A stretch of DNA of 64,000 nucleotides, taken from the NCBI GenBank assembly GCA_046294815.1, contig JBKBOJ010000004.1, forward strand, positions 1 to 64,000. The letters run 5' to 3'. Position numbers and translations under genes: made by a program. Shown here in pieces: positions 1-6,886 of this stretch. Below the pieces are notes generated by a model. That model had not been told where the DNA came from. It worked only from the letters and a program-made list of their open reading frames with translations, and did no database searches. How positions within the stretch are numbered: position 1 is the stretch's first letter; each line of letters starts with the position of its first letter. This DNA comes from Pelomonas sp046294815. Its GTDB lineage: Bacteria > Pseudomonadota > Gammaproteobacteria > Burkholderiales > Burkholderiaceae_C.

Positions 1-169
1 TCAAACACGCCTCGTGGACATGTGCACAGGCCGGCCAGCGGCCTGCACACATGCCCACCGGGCTCGACGACCAGGAGTCATTGTGACTGTTGGGTTCCAC
101 ACGAAATGACGAAGAGCCGCTCGACCACGCCGTCGTTGATCGACGGAGCCTCCAGGTCGCTGAACAGTC

Positions 170-1039
170 CTAGGTTGCGGTCGTTCGCGTCGTCGGAAAC
201 TGATCCCATGTTCTCCCTCGCAGAATACGGCCGGCGACGCTCTTGCCGACGCTGACCACGGGAACCTGCTTCTTGCCCTGGTAGAAGTGCACCACTTTGT
301 GGGGAGGGTATCCCTGTGGAACTTCAAGGTTGCTCGCGGGCGCCCAGTGGCCCCACTGCTTGAAGTGGAAGGGCACGCCAGCTGCAGCGCACTGCTTTTG
401 CAGGTCCTCAGGCCAGGCGGGGTCCATGGGGCGTGCGCCGTGGCCGCTTTCGCCGCCCGCGATCACCCAGTCAATGCGGGTGCCCTTGGCATTGGGCTGC
501 AGGTGCGGCGCCAGGTTCAACGGGCCCAGCAGCGGTTCACAGGACACAAACCGCACCGACGGCGAGTCGAGTTCCAGGAGGTACTTCAACCGCTTGCGGG
601 CGTACTCCTCGTTCTCCACGGTAGTTCCGATCCACACGTGGGGCGGCAGCTCATGGCCCTTGGGCAACAACTTCTTGACCAGGTGGATGCGTTTGGTCAG
701 CAGAAGCCAGTCAAGCATGGGGGTTGCGTTGATCAGCGCCAGCAGTCGCTGTCGCGGCGCGACCAGGTCGGGCCGGTTCTCAAAGACATCGGCCATCGAG
801 GCGCAGAACACCCGGCGACGAACGCCTTCAGCCGTCGCGTCGCGGTTCCACTTCAGCGGTTCCTTCCAATGCGCATCGGTGAAGAAGCGCCGCTGCGACT
901 CCGGTCCCCACACGTCAGAGCCGACGCGTTTGGCCCACGACTCGGCGTAGCAGTGGTCGCATGCTGGGGAGACCTTGACGCAACCCCACCAGGGGTTGAA
1001 GGTGTGGTGCGTCCATTCGATTCGGGAGTCTTTACCCAT
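170..1039 (-). CDS. DUF5131 (phage Gp37/Gp68 family) protein
   Basis: A 289-residue protein. The start is set by the conserved beginning MGKDSRIEWTHHTFNPWWGC; in-frame codons upstream run into the recombinase gene and look non-coding. Cys20, Cys27 and Cys30 form a C-x6-C-x2-C-Y-A cluster typical of the family and reminiscent of metal or Fe-S binding. The C-terminus (GKSVAGRILRG) also matches the family's conserved tail, so the gene looks complete. DUF5131 proteins are found in phages and mobile elements, often next to a 'three-Cys-motif partner' protein. Their biochemical role is not established to my knowledge, so none is assigned. It lies 58 bp downstream of the recombinase on the same strand, inside the mobile segment. 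The partner gene, if present, would lie left of the window. Confidence 0.85.
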   Translation of the reverse strand: MGKDSRIEWTHHTFNPWWGCVKVSPACDHCYAESWAKRVGSDVWGPESQRRFFTDAHWKEPLKWNRDATAEGVRRRVFCASMADVFENRPDLVAPRQRLLALINATPMLDWLLLTKRIHLVKKLLPKGHELPPHVWIGTTVENEEYARKRLKYLLELDSPSVRFVSCEPLLGPLNLAPHLQPNAKGTRIDWVIAGGESGHGARPMDPAWPEDLQKQCAAAGVPFHFKQWGHWAPASNLEVPQGYPPHKVVHFYQGKKQVPVVSVGKSVAGRILRGRTWDQFPTTRTTAT

Positions 1040-1097
1040 GTGAGTCTCGAGTGTAGGGCGGTGCGTTCGACAAAGCGATTGTCTTGAAGGAAGTGGC

Positions 1098-2267
1098 TCA
1101 GGGCGTGCTCCACGCAACACGGTGCACGCCCGAAGTCGCGTCGTGCCGCGCGTCCTCGGCTGTGTGTACATAAACGCTCGTCGTCGCGATGTTTTCATGC
1201 CCCAGGTTGTCGCGCACGTTCTTGAGGTCCATGCGGTCGCTTTGGTGGGTGCCGGCCGTATGCCTTAGCCAATGCGTCGAGGCCTTCTCGATGTGGGCTG
1301 CGGCGGCCTCGTTCTCGGGGCCTCGGGCACGCAGCCGTTCCGCCGCGCCTCTGACCACTTCTTTCACAAGCTCGTGGATGGCGCTGCGCGCGAGCGGCTT
1401 TGCAACCCCGATCACCGGCAGTAGCACCGGCAATCCCTCGCCCTCGACTGGCAGCGGCTTCAAGCCGTTCGCTTTGCGGTAGCGGATCAACTCGGCCATC
1501 AGCTCATCGGTGGCTGGGACCAACCGTGTCTTCTCACCCTTGCCAGTGACCTCCAGCCACCATCGCTCTTTGCCGTCGGCACCACGTCGAGCGAAGAAGC
1601 TGCCCATGGTGGTGCCGCAAACCTCAGACACCCGCAGGCCACCGATGTAGAGCAGTGAGAACAGCCATCGACACCGCGCCGCATGAACGGCTTGGCGCTG
1701 AGTTGCTGTCGGCATTGCTTCAATCGTTGCCTTTACTTCGTTCCAGTGTTCGAGCGGCAGGAAGCGGCTGACCCGGGGCGCACGAGCGCGCGCCTTGCGG
1801 CGGCTGAGTGCAAGCGGATTGCCCGCCAAGTAGCCAGCCTCGACCAGCCAATTGAACAAGCTGTTGAGGATGGAGAGTGCTTGGCGCTGGCTGCTGGGTC
1901 CAAGCGGCCCTGCAAAGGGTCGCCAGGCAGGGGAGGAACGGCTCGCCTTCTGGCCCGGAGCCATCACCCAGCGCGCCGCCGGCTGTGGATCCGCGATGAA
2001 GCGCTGATAGACCAGCAGGTCTTCGTGCGTGAGGTCGGACAAGGCCTTGCCGTGTTGAAGAGCACACCACAGCAACAAGCGTTCTGCTTCCTTGCGATAC
2101 GCGGCCAGTGTGGCCGGGGAGTCCGAATACCTGGCGAGCCACGCAAGGACCGCGGACCGGTCATCGTCGGCCGCGATCTGGGCGAGCCCCATAGCGCGAT
2201 TGCGGCCGCTGCGTCCAGAAAGGTGCGCAGGCAGCAGTAGCTGGTCGATGGTCACCAGTTCGGTCAC
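1098..2267 (-). CDS. Tyrosine-type site-specific recombinase/integrase
   Basis: A 389-residue integrase that should cut and rejoin DNA at the ends of its element. An N-terminal SAM-like core-binding domain spans about residues 30-160 (IAADDDRSAVLAWLARYS onward). The catalytic domain carries the expected residues: Arg212 in GGLRVSEVC, Lys243 in TGKGEK, His332 and Arg335 in HWLRHTAGTH, His357 in NLGHENI and nucleophile Tyr366 in TTSVYVHT. All five conserved positions plus the tyrosine are present, so it looks active. The start is a GTG; an in-frame GTG a few codons later is an alternative. It is divergent from the KfrA-like gene across a 110-bp region rich in palindromes, which suggests that KfrA represses the integrase promoter (inference). 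Confidence 0.95.
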   Translation of the reverse strand: MTELVTIDQLLLPAHLSGRSGRNRAMGLAQIAADDDRSAVLAWLARYSDSPATLAAYRKEAERLLLWCALQHGKALSDLTHEDLLVYQRFIADPQPAARWVMAPGQKASRSSPAWRPFAGPLGPSSQRQALSILNSLFNWLVEAGYLAGNPLALSRRKARARAPRVSRFLPLEHWNEVKATIEAMPTATQRQAVHAARCRWLFSLLYIGGLRVSEVCGTTMGSFFARRGADGKERWWLEVTGKGEKTRLVPATDELMAELIRYRKANGLKPLPVEGEGLPVLLPVIGVAKPLARSAIHELVKEVVRGAAERLRARGPENEAAAAHIEKASTHWLRHTAGTHQSDRMDLKNVRDNLGHENIATTSVYVHTAEDARHDATSGVHRVAWSTP

Positions 2268-2298
2268 AAGCGTTCCAAAAAGCGCAGGCGTTCCAGTG

Positions 2299-2326
2299 TA
2301 TGGACATTAGAAGGTTTATGTCCATA
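2299..2326. promoter_or_regulatory. Inverted repeat in the integrase/kfrA intergenic region
   Basis: Perfect 9-bp arms TATGGACAT and ATGTCCATA are separated by 10 bp. The repeat lies in the short region between the divergent integrase and kfrA-like genes, where an operator would act on both promoters. A direct repeat GCGTTCCA (2270-2277 and 2288-2295) lies on the integrase side. KfrA proteins are known to bind palindromes in their own promoter; this assignment is an inference. Confidence 0.55.
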
Positions 2327-2350
2327 GATTTCGCCGGGTCGTAAGGAAAT

Positions 2351-2365
2351 CAACGTAGTACGTTG
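2351..2365. promoter_or_regulatory. Palindrome directly upstream of kfrA-like gene
   Basis: CAACGTAGTACGTTG is a perfect 7+1+7 palindrome that ends 12 bp before the kfrA-like start codon. The position suits autorepression by blocking transcription start or the ribosome site. Its sequence differs from the TATGGACAT repeat 25 bp upstream, so two regulators, for example KfrA and the integrase, may be involved (inference). Confidence 0.5.
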
Positions 2366-2377
2366 TAATATCGACCC

Positions 2378-3397
2378 ATGAGCACTGAAACCGAGATCCT
2401 GGCCGAAGTCGAGGCGCTGAAGGGCCGCTTCAACGACACAAAGGCGCTGTACCGCGAGGTGTGCGCGTTGCTGTTCTTCCGGTACGGGATCACGCCGACG
2501 ACGAATAAGCTCTACCAGTACGTGCGCAAGGGCACGATGAGCACGCCGGCTGACGCACTTGCGAAGTTCTGGGAGGAGTTGCGCTCCAAGGCGCGGGTCG
2601 AGATCGATCACCCAGATCTGCCTGCCGAGATCAAGGCCGCGGCGGCGGAATCGATCGCCCAAGTCTGGAAACAGGCCACCGCGGCCGCCCGCAACGAGTT
2701 GGCAGCGCTGCGCATTGAGCTGCAGGCGGACCAGGAGCGCGTCCGGCAGGAGCAGCGCCAGGCGGAGCAGGAAGCAGCCCAAGCACACGCCGCCGTCGAG
2801 CAGCTGGGCCGCGAGCGCGACAGTGCGCTGGAAGTCGCCAGTCAGTTGCGCACCGAGTTGGAAGCAGAGCGGCGGGCACACGCGGCAGCCGCCGCTCGCC
2901 TGCAGGAGTTGCAGACGCAGCTCGATCAGGCGCGGGCGCAGCAGCAACGTCAACAGGAGGCTTTCAGCGCAGACCTAGCCAAGGCGCGTGAAGCGGTCGA
3001 AGCGGCTGACCGACGTGCAGCTTCGGCGGAGAAGCGTGCCTTGCTGGAGATCGAGCAAGAGCGGCAGGCCCGCACGAAAGCGGACAAGCAGGTGGAGGCG
3101 CTGCGAAGCCAGGCAGCGCAAGCCGAGGCACGTGATCGCAAAGCGGCGCTTGAACAGGCTGAGGCACTCGCCAAGTTGCAGGCCAAGCTCGATGCGGCGG
3201 ACACCGCAGAGAAGGCGCTGCAGCAGGGCAAGCAGGCGCTGGAGCAGGAACTGCGCACGGCCCGCAGTCAACTCTTGGCTACCCAGCAGGAGGCGGCGCG
3301 GTACCGCATCGAAGCACAAACGGTGCAGGCCGTGCTCGACCGTCTCGGCGCCGCCCCGCCAGCCGCCTCCCGGAGGGCGAAGAAGACATCAGCGTAG
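2378..3397 (+). CDS. KfrA-type DNA-binding coiled-coil protein
   Basis: A 339-residue protein. Residues about 1-115 form a helical DNA-binding domain like that of plasmid KfrA proteins (ALYREVCALLFFRYGITPTTNKLYQYVRKG). They are followed by about 200 residues of almost uninterrupted Glu/Gln/Ala/Arg/Leu-rich coiled coil and a short basic tail (SRRAKKTSA). Plasmid KfrA is a self-repressing, filament-forming protein linked to stable inheritance. Chromosomal copies commonly sit beside tyrosine recombinases, as here, and probably regulate element excision or maintenance (inference). The two palindromes upstream fit autoregulation. Nothing in the reading frame looks broken. Confidence 0.85.
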   Translation: MSTETEILAEVEALKGRFNDTKALYREVCALLFFRYGITPTTNKLYQYVRKGTMSTPADALAKFWEELRSKARVEIDHPDLPAEIKAAAAESIAQVWKQATAAARNELAALRIELQADQERVRQEQRQAEQEAAQAHAAVEQLGRERDSALEVASQLRTELEAERRAHAAAAARLQELQTQLDQARAQQQRQQEAFSADLAKAREAVEAADRRAASAEKRALLEIEQERQARTKADKQVEALRSQAAQAEARDRKAALEQAEALAKLQAKLDAADTAEKALQQGKQALEQELRTARSQLLATQQEAARYRIEAQTVQAVLDRLGAAPPAASRRAKKTSA

Positions 3398-3765
3398 GCG
3401 CTGCGCCGTTTTATCCGGTTTTATCTGGTTCCGATAAATCTATCTTTCAGGGCCGCCTGGATGCTGCGCCGGGCAGGCAGCTCCTGGAATGTCCAATTTC
3501 GAGGCTCACTCCAACTGCGCGGGGACCATAAGCAGCAGCTGGTGCCAAGTCACGGCGGGAGTTTTTCAGCGCACAAGTGTGCGACAGGCCGCAGTTGCCC
3601 GCATAAGGAGGCGCTCTTTTATAAGTGCAAGGCTTATAAAGGAATACTGGCCTTATCCCGGCACGCCCCCGTGAAACGCGCGGCGGGGGCGGCCTGCGCA
3701 CCGCCCAGCGGCAGCAGCGTGGCAGCCGCACCCTGCAGGACGCGGCGGCGCGCAATGGGGCGGGA
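3398..3765. other. Non-coding junction region at the right end of the mobile element
   Basis: About 370 bp with no convincing gene in its left part. It opens with the tandem near-repeat TTTTATCCGG / TTTTATCTGG (about 3410-3429) followed by TTCCGATAAA, and is clearly more AT-rich than its surroundings around 3600-3660. It holds a recombinase-core-like inverted repeat (3618-3640) and then runs into a severed Tat signal-peptide gene on the minus strand. I read it as the boundary between the integrative element and the ancestral chromosome. Confidence 0.5.
3618..3640. other. Candidate attachment (att) core site
   Basis: Arms TTTATAAG and CTTATAAA are perfect 8-bp inverted repeats flanking a 7-bp spacer, TGCAAGG. 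Two inverted arms around a 6-8 bp overlap is the standard layout of a tyrosine-recombinase crossover site. The site lies at the edge of the recombinase-bearing segment and supplies the stop codon (TAA) that ends the truncated Tat-signal ORF. The left-hand partner site would lie outside the window. A simple operator or chance palindrome remains possible. Confidence 0.45.
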
Positions 3766-3768
3766 CAT
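3634..3768 (-). pseudogene. Truncated Tat-exported protein: signal peptide only
   Basis: The reading frame starts MSRPIARRRVLQGAAATLLP and continues to an AQA-type cleavage site, a textbook twin-arginine signal peptide (RRRVLQG, hydrophobic core, AxA). The mature protein is missing: after about 7 residues the frame passes into AT-richer sequence and stops at codon 45. No Tat substrate this short is expected, so this is probably the 5' end of a gene cut by insertion of the integrative element to its left. It is divergent from the beta-helix gene. The identity of the lost protein cannot be told from 44 residues. Confidence 0.5.
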
Positions 3769-3917
3769 GCGCGGCGATGCTAGCCCGGCGCGCCGCGGCG
3801 CGCAGTCATCCTGCTGAGCGATTGCGCCGCTCGGCCACATGGCGCGCAGTCGTGATAGCGTCCGGCCAGCAGCGAGTGGTAGCGCTACCGCTGCGCTGAA
3901 CATTGACAGGAGACTGC

Positions 3918-5765
3918 ATGCATCCCCACCTCAGTCCGGCCCTGCACCTCGCCCTGGGCGCGCTGGCCATGCTGGCCGCCGCCGTGGCTTGGGCCCAGCC
4001 CTCGGGCGGCCCCTATGGCCCAGTGCCGCAACGCTACGCCGTGCCCAAGGCGGCCCATGTCTACTTCGTCGCGCCGGACGGCCGAGCCGACGCCAGCGGC
4101 GCCTCCATCGAGCAGCCGACCACGCTGGAGGCGGCCGTTGCCCGTGTCGTCACCGGCGACGCCATCGTGCTGCGCGGCGGCACCTACCGCACCGGCGGTC
4201 TGCAGCTGAACCAGGGCATCACGCTGCAGCCCTATCTGGACGAGCAGCCCGTGCTCAAGGGCACGATGCTCGCCACCGACTGGCAGGCGCTGCCCCACAA
4301 CATTTGGCGCACCCAGTGGCCCACGCTGTTCCCGGCCAAGCCGCTGGACTGGTGGCATGCCGATCGTGAGGGCATGCTGACGCCGCTGCACCGCTTCAAC
4401 AACGACATGGTGTTCGTCGACGGCGAGCCGCTGCAGTCAGCCGGCTGGGAAGGCGAACTGGCTGGGGGCAAGAGTTACTACATCGACTACGCCAAGGGCT
4501 ATGTCTACATCGGCGTGAACCCGGCCGGCCGCACCGTGGAGATCACCGCGCACGACGTCGCGCTGCACCGGCCCTCGCGCCCGGTCCATGGCAAGCCGTC
4601 GGACCGCCGGGGCTTCACGATGCGCGGCCTCACGCTGACGCAGTACGCCTACCGCGCCATCGACATCGAGGGCAAGAAGCCCGCGACGCGGGCGTCCGAG
4701 GAGCCCACCGACGACCCCATCGGCCCATCGCCCGAGAGCGAGTACGGCAAGGAGGTCGTCGGCACCGTGTTGGAGAATGTCACCATCAGCCACTGCTCGC
4801 GCGTGGCCGGCTATTTCCGCGGCGACGGGCTGGTCGTCCGCAACTCGCTGATCAGCGACACCAGCACCGAGGGCATCTACATCATCGGCTCGTCCGATGT
4901 GCTGCTGGAGCGCAACCTGATCCGGCGCAACAACGTCGAGCGCCTGACCGGCTACTACCCGGCCGCGGTGAAGATCTTCAACCAGTCGCACCGCGTCGTC
5001 GTGCGCGACAACCTGATCATCGAGCAGCCGCATTCCAACGGCGTCTGGTGGGACGTGGGCAACCGCGACGGTGTGTTCGTCAACAACCATGTCGAGGGCA
5101 CCATGGCCGGGGTCTTCTTCGAGATCTCCACCGGCCTGACGGTGGCCGGCAACGTGTTCGTCAACAACCAGCAGGGCGCGCGCATCCTGAACGCCGCTCG
5201 GGCCAGCTTCCATCACAACACCTTCGTCAACTCGCCGGTGCTGATCGATCGCAACGAGCGCAGCGCGCAGGGTGACCATTTCGGCTGGCATCCGCAGACC
5301 GGGCCGGACGTCAACGAGCGCGTGGGCCATGTGTTCGAGGGCAACCTGCTGGTGGCCGACGCCGGCGTGACGGGCGCGCTGCTGCGCTTCGAGCAGCCGC
5401 CCAGCGTCTGCGGCAAGGTCACCGAGCCCATGGCCACGCGGGTCGACGGCAACGTTTACATCCGCGCCGGCCAGGGCCAGCCGCTGATCAGCTGGGCGCC
5501 CGTCCCCGGTTCGCACTGCCAAGCCAACTACGCCACGCTGGACGAGTTCCGGCAGGCGCAGCCGGGACTGGAGGCGCGTGGCCGTTCGTTCGCCGCCCCG
5601 CTCGGCGCAGTGTTCCGCAGCCCCGAGCTGCGCCGTTTCGAGCTGGGCCGCGTGCCCGAGGGCGTGCAGCCGCTGCCGGTGGACGCCGGCCTGCGCAAGC
5701 TGCTCGGCTGGGCCGAGGCCACGCACCTGCCTGGCGCACTGCCTGCGGTCGTCAGCGCGCGCTGA
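3918..5765 (+). CDS. Exported right-handed parallel beta-helix protein
   Basis: A 615-residue protein with a Sec signal peptide (about residues 1-26, ending AVAWA before QPSG). An in-frame ATG 15 bp upstream exists, but AGGAGA at 3908-3913 favours the start chosen. After VYFVAPDGRADASGAS, a block typical of DUF1565/NosD-like proteins, the chain carries many Asn-rich beta-helix turns such as RNSLISDTSTEGIYIIGSSD and NNHVEGTMAGVFFEIS. Such folds occur in polysaccharide lyases, epimerases and adhesins; no catalytic signature is clear enough to choose. It is likely periplasmic or secreted. Its last 14 bp overlap the end of convergent selD. Confidence 0.8.
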   Translation: MHPHLSPALHLALGALAMLAAAVAWAQPSGGPYGPVPQRYAVPKAAHVYFVAPDGRADASGASIEQPTTLEAAVARVVTGDAIVLRGGTYRTGGLQLNQGITLQPYLDEQPVLKGTMLATDWQALPHNIWRTQWPTLFPAKPLDWWHADREGMLTPLHRFNNDMVFVDGEPLQSAGWEGELAGGKSYYIDYAKGYVYIGVNPAGRTVEITAHDVALHRPSRPVHGKPSDRRGFTMRGLTLTQYAYRAIDIEGKKPATRASEEPTDDPIGPSPESEYGKEVVGTVLENVTISHCSRVAGYFRGDGLVVRNSLISDTSTEGIYIIGSSDVLLERNLIRRNNVERLTGYYPAAVKIFNQSHRVVVRDNLIIEQPHSNGVWWDVGNRDGVFVNNHVEGTMAGVFFEISTGLTVAGNVFVNNQQGARILNAARASFHHNTFVNSPVLIDRNERSAQGDHFGWHPQTGPDVNERVGHVFEGNLLVADAGVTGALLRFEQPPSVCGKVTEPMATRVDGNVYIRAGQGQPLISWAPVPGSHCQANYATLDEFRQAQPGLEARGRSFAAPLGAVFRSPELRRFELGRVPEGVQPLPVDAGLRKLLGWAEATHLPGALPAVVSAR

Positions 5766-6777
5766 CGCCGCTGCCGGCTTCGATGTGGCCGATGACGGCC
5801 GCGTCGAAGCCGTCGAAGGCCTGCATCACGGCGCTCAGCGCTTCGGGCGCGCAGGCCACCAGCAGGCCGCCGCTGGTCTGCGGGTCGCTGAGCAGCGCCC
5901 GCTCTGCATCCGCCAGCGCGGTGTCGACCTCGTTGCCGTAGCTGGCCCAGTTGCGGCCCGAGGCGCCAGTGATGAAGCCCCGCTGCGCCAGCGCGCGCGC
6001 CTGCGGCAGCAGCGGCACGCGGGCCCAGTCGATGGCCACGCGCACGCCGCTGCCGCGCGCCATCTCCAGCGCATGGCCGGCCAGGCCGAACCCGGTCACG
6101 TCGGTCAGCGCATGCACACCCTCGATGGCGGCGAGCGCCGTGCCGGGCGTGTTCAGCCGGGTCGTGCTGGCCAGCATCTGCGCATAGCCGGCGTCGTCCA
6201 GCGCGCCCTTCTTCAGCGCTGCCGAATAGACGCCCACGCCCAGCGGCTTGCCCAGCACCAGCACATCGCCCGGCCGCGCGCCGGCATTGCGCTTCACGCG
6301 CTGCGGATGCACCAGGCCCAGTGCCACCAGGCCGTAGATGGGTTCGACCGAATCGATGGTGTGGCCGCCCGCCACCGGAATGCCCGCAGCCGCGCACATC
6401 GCCTGGCCGCCGGCCAGGATGCGGCCTATGGTCTGCGTGGACAGCTGCTGCACCGGCATGCCCACCAGCGCCAGCGCCAGGATGGGCCGGCCGCCCATCG
6501 CATAGACGTCGCTGATCGCATTGGTGGCAGCAATGCGGCCGAAGTCGAAGGGGTCGTCGACGATGGGCATGAAGAAGTCCGTCGTCGCGATCAGCGCCTG
6601 CTCGTCGTTGAGCCGGTAGACGGCGGCGTCATCGGAGGTCTCGATGCCCACCAGCAGTTGCGGCGGCACCAGGCTCGCCGTGCCGCTGGCACGCAGGATG
6701 TCGGAGAGCACGCCGGGCGCGATCTTGCAGCCGCAGCCGCCACCGTGGGAGAGAGAAGTCAGTCGGGGTTCGCTCAT
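5752..6777 (-). CDS. selD: Selenide, water dikinase (selenophosphate synthase)
   Basis: A 341-residue enzyme that makes selenophosphate from selenide and ATP, the selenium donor for selenocysteine and selenouridine. The N-terminal active-site loop reads SHGGGCGCK, so the catalytic position is cysteine rather than selenocysteine and the following Lys is present. The family blocks TSDDAAVYRL and DPFDFGRIAATNAISDVYAMGG (split here only by length limits) and the Gly-rich C-terminus are intact. No selA, selB or mnmH/selU partner lies in this window, so the acceptor pathway cannot be told. The gene ends inside the 3' end of the beta-helix gene; the 109 bp between selD and mshL shows no clear regulatory element. 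Confidence 0.95.
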   Translation of the reverse strand: MSEPRLTSLSHGGGCGCKIAPGVLSDILRASGTASLVPPQLLVGIETSDDAAVYRLNDEQALIATTDFFMPIVDDPFDFGRIAATNAISDVYAMGGRPILALALVGMPVQQLSTQTIGRILAGGQAMCAAAGIPVAGGHTIDSVEPIYGLVALGLVHPQRVKRNAGARPGDVLVLGKPLGVGVYSAALKKGALDDAGYAQMLASTTRLNTPGTALAAIEGVHALTDVTGFGLAGHALEMARGSGVRVAIDWARVPLLPQARALAQRGFITGASGRNWASYGNEVDTALADAERALLSDPQTSGGLLVACAPEALSAVMQAFDGFDAAVIGHIEAGSGVSAR

Positions 6778-6886
6778 CGTTTGCCATCGTCGCCCGGGGT
6801 GGGCGTTGCCCGTATTGTCCAGGGCGAGCGCGGGGGCGTCGCAAGCCGGGCCGGCTGGCGCTGGGCGCGCTCAGACCCGGCCGCGT

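Noticed and set aside
78..209. 43-codon minus-strand ORF starting MGSVSDDANDRNLGLF, overlapping the end of the DUF5131 gene
   Set aside because: It could be the start of a further element gene, but it stops after 43 codons, has no recognisable family and overlaps the DUF5131 gene by 40 bp. Bases 1-169 otherwise show nothing I can support.
1..327. 108-codon minus-strand ORF at the left edge
   Set aside because: It overlaps the DUF5131 gene in another frame and has the Arg/Pro-rich composition of a shadow frame in GC-rich DNA.
3461..3817. 118-codon plus-strand ORF in the element boundary region
   Set aside because: Low-complexity composition, no domain, and it crosses both the att-like repeat and the antisense Tat signal ORF.
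4437..5726. 429-codon ORF antisense to the beta-helix gene
   Set aside because: An antisense shadow of a real gene with signal peptide and beta-helix repeats; His/Val/Asp-rich composition is typical of such frames.
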